Origin: Planctomycetota bacterium
GTDB taxonomy: Bacteria; Planctomycetota; GCA-002687715; DRQF01
Assembly (NCBI GenBank): GCA_020639295.1
Contig: JACKGY010000016.1
Coordinates: 1 to 51,865 of the forward strand
Length of the DNA stretch: 51,865 nucleotides
Direction of reading: 5' to 3'
The notes beneath the pieces were generated by a model. That model was not told the origin of the DNA. It saw nothing but the letters and a program-made list of their open reading frames with translations, and ran no database searches. The translations under genes and the position numbers were made by a program. The first letter of the stretch is position 1. Each line of letters opens with the position of its first letter. Positions 1 to 6,927 of the stretch are shown here, in pieces.

Positions 1-1073
1 GCGGCGGCGGCGCGCCGTCTCTTCTGCTTCTTGCCGTAGACGTAGGCGAGGATCTGGGCGACCGCCTTGAACAACCGCTCGGGCACGAAGTCGCCGAGCC
101 GCACGCTGCGGTAGAGGTCACGGGCGAGCGGCCGGTTCTCGATCACCTCGACCCCGTGCTCGCGGGCGACGTCGATGATGCGCAGGGCGAGCTTGTCCTT
201 GCCCTTCGCCACCACCTTGGGCGCCGGGTCGCGACCGCGGTCGTAGCGCAGCGCGATCGCGAAGTGGGTCGGGTTCCTGACCACGACGTCGGCGGTCTTG
301 ATGTCCTGGAACATGCGCTGCAGCGCCAGGCTCCGCTGGATCTCCTTGATCTTCGCCTTGACCTTGGGATCGCCTTCCGACTTCTTGCGCTCCTCCTTGA
401 CGTCCTCCTTGGTCATCATCAGGTCCTTCGACAGCTTCCAGCGCCGGTAGAAGAGGTCGATGGTGCCGATCAGGAGGAGGCCCCCGGCGACCCGGAAGGA
501 CATCAAGAAGAGGACGTCGAGGATGGTCTCGACGATGCTGCCGAGCGGAGCGTCGGCCAGCGCCAGGAGCCGGTCGAGCCGGCTCGCGATGGTGATCCAG
601 CAGACGATGCCGACCAGGATCATCTTGATCAGGCTCTGCAGGGTCGAGATCAGGTTCTCCTGCGAGAACAGCTTCTTGATCCCGTTGAGCGGGTTGAGCT
701 TGGAGAGCTCGGGCTGGATCCGCTTGGTGGCCAGCTTGAGCCCGGTCTGCATCAGCCCGGGCCCGAGGATCGACACCATCGCCACCACGAAGACCGGCAG
801 CAGCAGGAAGAAGAAATCGGTCGCGGTCTGGGTCAGGAAGGGGGCCGGATCGTCGTCGGGGAAGAGATCGATCGGCAGGCGGAAGGAGCGGTCGATCTTG
901 CCGAGCAGACCGAGCACGATCTGATCGCCGGCCATCTTCAGCACGATGAGGCCGCCGAGGAAGAGCGCCGCCGAGGACACCTCCTTCGAGTAGCCGATCT
1001 GGCCGCGCTGCGCCGCTTCCTCGCGGCGCTTCGGTGTTGCCTGTTCGGTTTTTTCCTGACCGCTCTCGGCCAC
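1..1073 (-). CDS. flhB: FlhB, flagellar export substrate-specificity switch protein (C-terminus cut by window edge)
   Basis: FlhB is an inner-membrane protein of the flagellar type III export gate that switches substrate class after cleaving itself. About 357 residues are visible from a GTG start, with a GGAGAG ribosome site just upstream. The N-terminus carries the usual TEQATPKRREEA segment, followed by four hydrophobic stretches at about residues 33-58, 86-110, 146-165 and 180-205. The cytoplasmic domain contains the self-cleavage motif NPTH at residues 267-270 and then the conserved FAIALRYD. The frame is still open at base 1, although the family normally ends near here, so little is missing. 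It lies 9 bases downstream of fliR as the last visible gene of a fliO-P-Q-R-flhB run. FliO, FliM and FliN in the same window argue for a flagellum rather than an injectisome. Confidence 0.95.
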   Translation of the reverse strand, partial: MAESGQEKTEQATPKRREEAAQRGQIGYSKEVSSAALFLGGLIVLKMAGDQIVLGLLGKIDRSFRLPIDLFPDDDPAPFLTQTATDFFFLLLPVFVVAMVSILGPGLMQTGLKLATKRIQPELSKLNPLNGIKKLFSQENLISTLQSLIKMILVGIVCWITIASRLDRLLALADAPLGSIVETILDVLFLMSFRVAGGLLLIGTIDLFYRRWKLSKDLMMTKEDVKEERKKSEGDPKVKAKIKEIQRSLALQRMFQDIKTADVVVRNPTHFAIALRYDRGRDPAPKVVAKGKDKLALRIIDVAREHGVEVIENRPLARDLYRSVRLGDFVPERLFKAVAQILAYVYGKKQKRRRAAA

Positions 1074-1082
1074 CGTTCTCTC

Positions 1083-1859
1083 CTAGGCGAAGCGCTCGAA
1101 GGCCTCGAACATGAACACCTCCATGTCGTCGAAGACGACGTTCATCGTGGGCAGGATCACGCCCAGGGTCGCCAGCAGGAGGATCAGGCCGGCGAGGATC
1201 TTCAGGGGGAAGGCGAACATCATGATCTGGAGCTGCGGCGCGACCTTGGCCAGGATCGCCAGGGCGACGGCGAGCACCATGAGCGCGGCGAAGACCGGCC
1301 CCGCCACGCGCAGGGCGGCGGCGAAGATGCCGCCGGAATAGACGACCAGCGCCGACAGCAGCTCGCCGTCGATGCTGAAGGTGCCCACGGGATGGGCGCC
1401 GAAGGAGCGGCTGAGCGCCCGGATCAGGACGTGATGGCCGCCACCGATGAAGAACACCATCATGCCCAGGGCGTCGAAGAAGTGGGCCATGAGCTGCGAG
1501 TTCACCCCGGTGATCGGGTCCTGGATGCTCGCCATGTTGAAGCCCATCTCCTCGCCGATCACGTGGCCGCTGATCCGCAGGGTCGAGAAGGCGAGCAGGG
1601 CGACGTAGCTCATCACCAGACCGAGCAGCATCTCCTTGGCCGCCATCAGGCCCAGCATGATGCTGACCCCTGGATCGACGAAGCCGGAGGCATCGCTGGT
1701 GAGGCCGATCAGGGTGCCGAGGATGACGCCCAGGCCCACGCGCGCGAGCCGTGAATCGCGGCCCTGGCCGAAGATCGGCAGGGGGCCGATCATGGCCAGG
1801 CAGCGCACGCAGTGCAGCGCGATGAAGCGGACGTTCTCCTCGAGGAAGTCGAATCCCAT
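1083..1859 (-). CDS. fliR: FliR, flagellar export gate protein
   Basis: FliR is a membrane component of the flagellar export gate and forms part of the FliP5-FliQ4-FliR1 core. The protein is 258 residues, the family norm, with about six hydrophobic segments. Family landmarks are RCLAMIGPLPIFGQ near the N-terminus, LGLVMSYVALLAFSTL with GEEMGFNMASIQDP in the middle, and KVAPQLQIMMFAFPLKI followed by a Gly/Leu-rich helix near the C-terminus. It starts 4 bases after the fliQ stop and ends 9 bases before flhB, so it is co-transcribed with both. The ATG start fits the usual FliR N-terminal length. Confidence 0.95.
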   Translation of the reverse strand: MGFDFLEENVRFIALHCVRCLAMIGPLPIFGQGRDSRLARVGLGVILGTLIGLTSDASGFVDPGVSIMLGLMAAKEMLLGLVMSYVALLAFSTLRISGHVIGEEMGFNMASIQDPITGVNSQLMAHFFDALGMMVFFIGGGHHVLIRALSRSFGAHPVGTFSIDGELLSALVVYSGGIFAAALRVAGPVFAALMVLAVALAILAKVAPQLQIMMFAFPLKILAGLILLLATLGVILPTMNVVFDDMEVFMFEAFERFA

Positions 1860-1863
1860 CGCG

Positions 1864-2133
1864 CTACCAGGCCACGTCCACCAAGGCGTTGAAGATCGAG
1901 GTCGTGAACGAGGACAGCGTGTGCATGATGAAGGGCAACATCACGATCAAGGTGACGCCGACCGCCATGATCTTGGGGATCATGGTCAGGGTCTGCTCCT
2001 GCACGCTGGTGATCGCCTGGAACAGGGCCATCAGGATGCCGACGATCATGCCGATCACCATGGCCGGCCCGGCGATCCACAGGGCGGTCATGAAGATCTC
2101 GCGGCAGAGATTGACGATGTAGGTCTCATCCAT
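1864..2133 (-). CDS. fliQ: FliQ, flagellar export gate protein
   Basis: This is a small two-helix membrane protein of the export gate. It has 89 residues, the standard FliQ length. The first helix includes IFMTALWIAGPAMVIGMIVG. The central QAITSVQEQTLTMIPKI motif is the FliQ signature. The second helix is GVTLIVMLPFIMHTL. It sits 15 bases downstream of fliP and 4 bases upstream of fliR, the conserved P-Q-R order. Confidence 0.95.
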   Translation of the reverse strand: MDETYIVNLCREIFMTALWIAGPAMVIGMIVGILMALFQAITSVQEQTLTMIPKIMAVGVTLIVMLPFIMHTLSSFTTSIFNALVDVAW

Positions 2134-2148
2134 CGGTCGGCACCTCGT

Positions 2149-2946
2149 TCACAGCGGAACCTGGAAGCTCTCCATCAACGAACCGATCACCAGCGCCCAG
2201 CCGTCCACCATGATGAAGAGGAGGATCTTGAAGGGCGTCGAGATGATCACCGGCGGCAGCATCATCATGCCCATCGATAGCAGCAGGCTGGCGACGACGA
2301 TGTCGACGATGAGGAAGGGGATGTAGATCAGGAAGCCCATCTTGAAGGCGACCTTGAGCTCGCTGAGCGTGAAGGCCGGGATCAGCACCGCGATCGGCAC
2401 GTCCTCGGGCGTCTCCGGCCGCTCGGCCCGGGTGACGTCGATGAAGAGCTCGATCTCCTCGTCCTTCGCGTGCTTGAGCAGGAAGGCGTGCATCTCGTCG
2501 TGGGCGACGTCGGCGGCCGCGCTCAGGCTGATCTCGTCGTCCATGTAGGGTCTGATGGCCCCGTCGTAGATCGAGTCCAGGACCGGGTGCATCACCGCGA
2601 TCGACAGGAAGAGCGACATGCCGATGATGATCTGATTCGGGGGCATGTCCTGGATCGACAGCGCCTTCCGCACGAAACTGAGCACGATGATGATCCGCGT
2701 GAACGAGGTCACCGTCATCAGGACGCTCGGCAGGAGCGCGAGGCCGGTCAGGACCAGGATGATCTTGGTCGGCGCGCCGATGTCGACCTCCTCGCTCTCG
2801 GGCGCCAGCTGGCCGGCCTGGTCGACGGCCTCGCGCGCCGCCGCCTCGGGGTCGGTCTCCTGGGCGCCGGCCGTGGCCGGGACCAGCAGCACGACCAGGA
2901 GAGCGAGCGCGAGCAGGACCAGGGCCTGAGGTCGTTCGGTCTTCAT
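2149..2946 (-). CDS. fliP: FliP, flagellar export gate protein with signal peptide
   Basis: FliP is the main pentameric subunit of the export gate. The protein has 265 residues. A signal peptide of about 27 residues (MKTERPQ, a hydrophobic run, then AGAQ) is typical of FliP. Signature stretches are LLPSVLMTVTSFTRIIIVLS, SIQDMPPNQIIIGMSLFLS, LIPAFTLSELKVAFKMGFLI and the C-terminal MMMLPPVIISTPFKILLFIM. The frame stays open for 238 codons upstream, but that part is the shadow of fliO. I place the start at the ATG whose ATGA overlaps the fliO stop, because it gives the correct signal peptide and implies translational coupling. Confidence 0.95.
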   Translation of the reverse strand: MKTERPQALVLLALALLVVLLVPATAGAQETDPEAAAREAVDQAGQLAPESEEVDIGAPTKIILVLTGLALLPSVLMTVTSFTRIIIVLSFVRKALSIQDMPPNQIIIGMSLFLSIAVMHPVLDSIYDGAIRPYMDDEISLSAAADVAHDEMHAFLLKHAKDEEIELFIDVTRAERPETPEDVPIAVLIPAFTLSELKVAFKMGFLIYIPFLIVDIVVASLLLSMGMMMLPPVIISTPFKILLFIMVDGWALVIGSLMESFQVPL

Positions 2947-3593
2947 GCCTCGACCTCCATGCCGAGGAGCTGCGGCTCGCGGTCGAGCTTGCCGAGGTCG
3001 CGGTCGAGCCGGGCGGCGAAGGCGGGTGCCGCCGCCCTGGGACTCGCGGCGGCGATCTCGTCCTGGTCGAATTCCGACAGGACGTTCATGGTCTCGTTGG
3101 TGGCACCGACCACGATCTTGCGGCCATAGGCCGAGACCACGAAGACCTGGCGCTTGGGCCCGAGGGCGATCACGTCGACCAGCTCGAGCACCTTCTCGCC
3201 GGAGGGCTTCATGCGCAGCTTCTTCAGGTAGCGGGCGCCGATCGTGGCGCCGCCGAAGAGGATCAGGATGATCAGGCCGAGCGAGGCGAGGGTGCGCCCG
3301 ACCGAGGCCATCGCCGGCCCCTCGGGGGCCGCGATCGGCGCGCGGGCGCGCTTGCGGGCGAAGCTCCGGGTCGGTTCGTCGCCGGCGACCGCCGCCTGAT
3401 CGGCCCGGTCGGCCTCGGCCGGCGTGCTGACGGCCTTCTCCTTCGCCGCGGCCGCCCTGGTCCCGCCGCTCCGGCTCGGGCCGAGGCTGCCGGCCGCGAG
3501 GAAGGCGAAGAGTCCGAGCGCCGCCAGGCCCGCGAGCCAGAGCAGCCGGTCTCCCTTCTTGCGTCCGTTGCCGAGAAAGTTCTTCGCGATCAT
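2943..3593 (-). CDS. fliO: FliO, flagellar export gate assembly protein
   Basis: FliO is a membrane protein that helps assemble the FliP ring. It has 216 residues. A first hydrophobic segment lies at about residues 18-37. A low-complexity Ala/Arg linker follows, then a second helix SLGLIILILFGGATIGARYL at about residues 100-120. The typical FliO cytoplasmic domain comes next, with LELVDVIALGPKRQVFVVSA and GRKIVVGATNETMNVLSEF. It is the first gene of the export run and overlaps fliP by 4 bases. A sigma-54-like element lies about 50-70 bases upstream. FliO is the least conserved member of the set, so the order fliO-fliP supports the call. Confidence 0.88.
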   Translation of the reverse strand: MIAKNFLGNGRKKGDRLLWLAGLAALGLFAFLAAGSLGPSRSGGTRAAAAKEKAVSTPAEADRADQAAVAGDEPTRSFARKRARAPIAAPEGPAMASVGRTLASLGLIILILFGGATIGARYLKKLRMKPSGEKVLELVDVIALGPKRQVFVVSAYGRKIVVGATNETMNVLSEFDQDEIAAASPRAAAPAFAARLDRDLGKLDREPQLLGMEVEA

Positions 3594-3640
3594 GGCGTTT
3601 CGTTCCCGCTCCCTTTGCGGATCCGGTCTGGTCCGGTCCC

Positions 3641-3660
3641 TTACACAAGGGGCGTGCCAA
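3641..3660 (-). promoter_or_regulatory. Sigma-54-like -24/-12 promoter upstream of fliO
   Basis: On the minus strand the sequence reads TTGGCACGCCCCTTGTGTAA. It matches the sigma-54 consensus (TGGCAC, short spacer, TTGC) with the -24 GG intact. The -12 element is TTGT instead of TTGC, and the GG to GT spacing is correct. It sits about 48 bases upstream of the fliO start, in the same direction. Sigma-54 control of flagellar genes is well known. The link here is inferred from sequence and position. Confidence 0.55.
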
Positions 3661-3852
3661 GTCGGGGAGCTTCGGGGGCTCGAACGAAGTGACGATCGGG
3701 CCGTGACTTACGATCCGGGCGTCGGGAAGGTCGACGGGGCCGGGCGGGCCTCGTCGTCGCGGATTCCGACGATCCGTCGCGAAGCGCGACGACAGGGCTC
3801 GCCGCTGTCGGTTTTCTGGATCGATCGGGACGGGGCCTGCCGGACCGCGGCC

Positions 3853-4041
3853 TCAGCGGGCGCGGAAGAAGCGCTGGCCCGACCCGCCGGACCCGATGCG
3901 GACGCGGATCGGCCGGAGACAGCGGGGGCAGTGGCCGGCATGGGCGTCACCCTTCGCGGTCCGGTAGATCCGCGCGTAGACGCCGCAGCAATCGAAGTGC
4001 AGCCCCAGGAAGGGGCGTGGTTCATGACGCTTGTCGCCCAT
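3853..4041 (-). CDS. Small conserved CC...CPRC protein (putative zinc ribbon), 62 aa
   Basis: This 62-residue protein has Cys pairs at C18-C19 and C38-x-x-C41 (CPRC), followed by a basic strand and the ending GQRFFRAR. The pattern LHFDCCGVYARIY, then G-D-A, then CPRCLRPIRVRIG, resembles a short protein family I remember from planctomycete genomes, with endings such as RFFRA. I could not check this against a database. The Cys arrangement suggests one bound zinc ion. It lies between the AAA ATPase gene and fliO, all on the minus strand. A GATAGC element lies a few bases before the ATG. Function is unknown. The pattern of conserved Cys, Tyr and Phe makes a real gene more likely than the longer overlapping frames on either strand. 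Confidence 0.7.
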   Translation of the reverse strand: MGDKRHEPRPFLGLHFDCCGVYARIYRTAKGDAHAGHCPRCLRPIRVRIGSGGSGQRFFRAR

Positions 4042-4122
4042 GCGCCCGCTATCGGTCGATCCGCTCCCGGAACTGGAGTGTCCCGGTCGGCGGCTGGGCT
4101 GGCTCCGTGAGACCCCGGGGAA

Positions 4123-5313
4123 TCAGACGCGCCAGTCGTCGCCCGGCATGATCCGCTTCATGAACTCATCGAACAGGGGAACCGTGAAGGCCGTGTCGCC
4201 ATGACTCGGACTCCAGACCATGCCCTTGTTGATGAGCTGGCCCCTGGTCGGACCGAGTGACGACACCTTGCGGCCAAGGACCTCGGCGACGTCTCCCGAG
4301 CGATGTGGCCCGGGACCGAGATCCGCCATGGCACGAAGGTAACGCTTCTCGACGGGCGTGAGCCGGTCGAAGCGGACCCGGAAGAAACTCTCATCGAGGG
4401 CAGCCATGGCGGTGATGGATGCTCGATCGACGTCGGCTGCGCCTATCGGTGAATCCGTCGCGACATCCCAGGCGTGCTTGCCCCACTCCTGGACGAAGTA
4501 GGCGTAGCCCCTGGTCGCATCGACGATGCGCTCGACCGCCTCCGGAGAGATGTCCTCCTTGCAGTCGCGGATCGGCTTGACGACGGCGCGCTCCACGTCC
4601 GCTCGCGTCAACGGACCGATGAGCGGGAAGTCGAAAAGGCGCTCCGCATAGGACTTGGCTCTGCCCATGCGCCCCGGCAGCTGCGGGAGCCCAGCACCCA
4701 GGAGGATGACTGGCAATTGACGCTGGGCACAGCGATGAAGCGCGGTGACCAGCGCCGCGAGCTGATCCTCCTCGACGTACTGCAGCTCGTCGACGAACAG
4801 TCCCAGAGCCGTGTCGCCGGCTTTGGCGGCCGCTCCCGCGGCCTCGAGCAGATCCTCGAGATCCTGCTCGAGCTGCCCGTTGTCCGCCAACCCGGGCTCC
4901 GGTTTGAAGTCCAGGCCGACCTCGATGTCCTGGTAGTTCGCCTTGAGTGCGGTCGCGAAGCCGGCAAGAGCACGAAGGGCTCGGGCGGCCAGATCCCGGG
5001 CGCGGTCGATTCTCGACAGGCGAAGCAAAGCCTGCCTGAGCCGAGGCGCCAGGATGCCGGGGAGCGATCTGCGCTCAGGGGCCTCGATGCTGATCGTCTG
5101 GCAGCCCCCGGCTTCGGCGTCCAGGCGAATGCGGTCGAGCAAGACCGTCTTCCCGGTTCCACGCAGTCCGACCAGCAGGACACTCTTCGCCGGCAGGCCA
5201 CGTCGAACGCGCTCGATCGCCACGCGTGCGGTCTCACGAATGTTCTCGCGGCCCGCCAGCTCGGGCGGCGGCGTACCTGCACCCGGCGCGAAGGGATTCG
5301 TTATCGGGTCCAT
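4123..5313 (-). CDS. ORC1/Cdc6-like AAA ATPase
   Basis: This is a 396-residue P-loop ATPase. After the opening MDPITNPFAPGAG and PPELAGRE, typical of ORC/Cdc6-like bacterial ATPases, it has Walker A GLRGTGKT at about residues 49-56, Walker B LGLFVDELQYVEE near residue 170, and a sensor-1-like QLPVILLGAGLPQLPG. The C-terminal third (RLTPVEKRYLRAMADLG onward) looks like a winged helix. Such proteins are widespread, often solitary and often on mobile or accessory DNA; their targets are mostly unknown. The leader is AT-rich and the codon choice looks less GC-biased than in the neighbours, which hints at transfer. No effector gene is adjacent. A DNA-binding regulatory or conflict-related role is possible but not shown. 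Confidence 0.82.
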   Translation of the reverse strand: MDPITNPFAPGAGTPPPELAGRENIRETARVAIERVRRGLPAKSVLLVGLRGTGKTVLLDRIRLDAEAGGCQTISIEAPERRSLPGILAPRLRQALLRLSRIDRARDLAARALRALAGFATALKANYQDIEVGLDFKPEPGLADNGQLEQDLEDLLEAAGAAAKAGDTALGLFVDELQYVEEDQLAALVTALHRCAQRQLPVILLGAGLPQLPGRMGRAKSYAERLFDFPLIGPLTRADVERAVVKPIRDCKEDISPEAVERIVDATRGYAYFVQEWGKHAWDVATDSPIGAADVDRASITAMAALDESFFRVRFDRLTPVEKRYLRAMADLGPGPHRSGDVAEVLGRKVSSLGPTRGQLINKGMVWSPSHGDTAFTVPLFDEFMKRIMPGDDWRV

Positions 5314-5331
5314 GGATGGAATTTAGTCAAA

Positions 5332-5366
5332 TTTGTCGAGTTATGTGAAGACGATAATACGACAAA
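5332..5366. promoter_or_regulatory. AT-rich leader with inverted repeat TTTGTCG...CGACAAA
   Basis: The 60-70 bases before the AAA ATPase start are strikingly AT-rich in a GC-rich genome. They contain a 7-base inverted repeat (5332-5338 and 5360-5366) spaced by 21 bases. This is about two helical turns centre to centre, as expected for a dimeric repressor site. TATTAT within this stretch, read on the minus strand, could serve as a -10 box. The regulatory role is inferred. Confidence 0.4.
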
Positions 5367-5423
5367 ACAACATCAAACTCCGAGGTCGGTGGTCGAAAGG
5401 TCCCGGGATGGCCCTCGCCCGCC

Positions 5424-6272
5424 TCAGGCCAGGGCGAGGATCGTCTCGGCCAGGCGGCGGCTGCGGGCGGCGAGGACCAGCTCGCAGGATTCGGGTCGGT
5501 AGCGCCGGCCCCCGCCGTCGAGGAAGACCGCTCCGGCCTCCTCGAGCACGAGCCGGGGCGGGATCACGTCCCAGATCTCCTGCTTGCGCCGGCGCGGGTT
5601 GTTGTCGTGCAGGACCGCCCCGAGCCGGTTGCCGGCGCCGAGCATGCTCAGGGCGAGGCCGGAGCCGGGTGGATCCACGGTCACCAGCATCGCGCCCCGC
5701 GGACCCCGGAGCGCGCGGGCCAGGGCGGCGAAACGATCGGTCTCGAGCTGGAGATCGCCGTAGTGGTTGAGCGCGATCCAGCTGTCGGCGAGTTCGATCC
5801 GGGGGTCGACCCGGAGTCGTTCCGCGCCCCGGTAGGCGCCATGACCGCGGCCGGCGAAGACCACCTCGTCGCTGAAGGGGAAGTGCAGGACGGCGAGTTC
5901 GGTCTCGCCGCCGAGGCGCAGGGCCAGCATGCAGCTCACCAGCTCGCGGCGGGCGCCGACGATGTAGGCGTTGCTGCCGTCGAGGGGATCGACGATCCAG
6001 CAGTCGTCCGGCAGCGGCTCGCCCGGATCGAGGGGGTGGAGTTCCTCGGAGACGATCCGCAGATCGGTGTGGGCGAGGATGGCGGCGATCGCGGCGTCGA
6101 TGCGGCGATCCACCTCGGTCACGTAGTCGCCCAGGGATTTGCGCTCGGCCCGCAGCGCGCCGCCGGCGCCTTCACGCGCCAGCTCGGCGCCCCGGGCCGC
6201 GGCGCGGAGCGCGAGCGCGAGCTCCGCATCGAGCGGAGTCGCGCCCGCGAAGGACCAGGGGCCGCCGCTCAC
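5424..6272 (-). CDS. Inositol-monophosphatase-family phosphatase
   Basis: The family comprises Mg2+-dependent, Li+-sensitive phosphatases acting on inositol phosphate, fructose-1,6-bisphosphate, PAP or histidinol phosphate. The protein has 282 residues, the usual length. Metal-site motifs are in place: VTEVD at 51-55, SEE at 75-77, WIVDPLDGS at 92-100, and IWDVIPPRLVLEEAG at about 233-247, a variant of the usual W-D-x-A-A. The start is GTG, overlapping the stop of the upstream lipoprotein gene (GTGA), so the two are coupled. The substrate cannot be told from sequence; a SuhB/HisN-like or CysQ-like activity is possible. Confidence 0.88.
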   Translation of the reverse strand: MSGGPWSFAGATPLDAELALALRAAARGAELAREGAGGALRAERKSLGDYVTEVDRRIDAAIAAILAHTDLRIVSEELHPLDPGEPLPDDCWIVDPLDGSNAYIVGARRELVSCMLALRLGGETELAVLHFPFSDEVVFAGRGHGAYRGAERLRVDPRIELADSWIALNHYGDLQLETDRFAALARALRGPRGAMLVTVDPPGSGLALSMLGAGNRLGAVLHDNNPRRRKQEIWDVIPPRLVLEEAGAVFLDGGGRRYRPESCELVLAARSRRLAETILALA

Positions 6273-6898
6273 GGATTGAGCGGGATCTCGAGTTCGGCCC
6301 GGGCCTCGCGCACCGCCAGCCAGACGCTGCCGTCGACGCCGACCACCGCCTTGTAGCTGGCGCCGCCGTCCTGGGTCTTGACGTGGTACATGACCTCGTC
6401 GCCCGCGGTGACGATCTCGACGCTCTTGAAGTGACCCGGCAGGGCGGCCAGGGCCGCGTCCATGACGTTCGCCGGCGCGTCCTGCCGCCGGATCTCCTCC
6501 TCGGTGCCGACGATGTTGCCGTCCTCGTCGACCACGATCTCCCAGTCGATGCCGTCCTTCTCCAGCTTGACCTCGTAGGCCATGCCCTCGGTCCGGTACT
6601 CGATCTCGGCGCCGGTCACCTGGCCGCCGCCGGCCCGGTCCATCGCGGCCTTCATCACGTGGATCGGCACCTGATGGGGATGGATGTCCGCCTCGACGTG
6701 GTAGATCGTCCCGCTCCGATCGGCCTGGATCTCCATCACGCCGTCCGTGCGGCCGACGTCGTAGAGGTGGTACACGGCGTCCGAGACGCTGCCGTAGTTG
6801 CCGCCGCCGTGGTGATGGCCGCCGCCCCCGCTGGTGCCGCAGGCGCCCAGCATGCCGGTGGCCAGGACCGAGAGCAGGATTCCAACACGCTTGATCAT
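6269..6898 (-). CDS. PepSY-like lipoprotein
   Basis: This is a 209-residue secreted lipoprotein. The signal peptide MIKRVGILLSVLATGMLGAC ends in a lipobox with Cys20, followed by a Gly/His-rich linker that could bind metal. Repeated units such as YHVEADIHPHQVP, EIEYRTEGMAYEVKLEKDG and VMYHVKTQDGG resemble PepSY/BLIP-like folds, in which a helix packs on strands of the form Y-x-V-x-x. I chose the ATG at 6898 over an earlier in-frame one because of the lipobox and a GGAGAA ribosome site 7 bases upstream. It is coupled to the phosphatase gene downstream. Its role, perhaps protease inhibition or ligand binding at the membrane, is not known. Confidence 0.75.
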   Translation of the reverse strand: MIKRVGILLSVLATGMLGACGTSGGGGHHHGGGNYGSVSDAVYHLYDVGRTDGVMEIQADRSGTIYHVEADIHPHQVPIHVMKAAMDRAGGGQVTGAEIEYRTEGMAYEVKLEKDGIDWEIVVDEDGNIVGTEEEIRRQDAPANVMDAALAALPGHFKSVEIVTAGDEVMYHVKTQDGGASYKAVVGVDGSVWLAVREARAELEIPLNP

Positions 6899-6927
6899 CT
6901 TCGCTTCTCCTATGGGTCGATGGGCCC

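Noticed and set aside
156..1754. Long open frame on the plus strand (about 530 codons) opposite flhB and fliR
   Set aside because: It is antisense to two clear flagellar genes, rich in His, Asp, Gln and Arg as expected for GC-rich shadow frames, and has no family pattern.
1..3593. Non-flagellar type III secretion (injectisome) genes
   Set aside because: fliO is present, FlhB has a flagellar-type layout, and fliM and fliN are in the same window.
2947..3660. Upstream in-frame extension of fliP
   Set aside because: It overlaps fliO in another frame and would bury the FliP signal peptide. The ATGA overlap with fliO gives the natural start.
3708..4025. 105-codon minus-strand frame overlapping the small Cys-pair gene
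   Set aside because: Composition is Ala/Arg/Ser/Pro-rich without pattern, while the 62-residue frame has conserved-looking Cys and aromatic positions.
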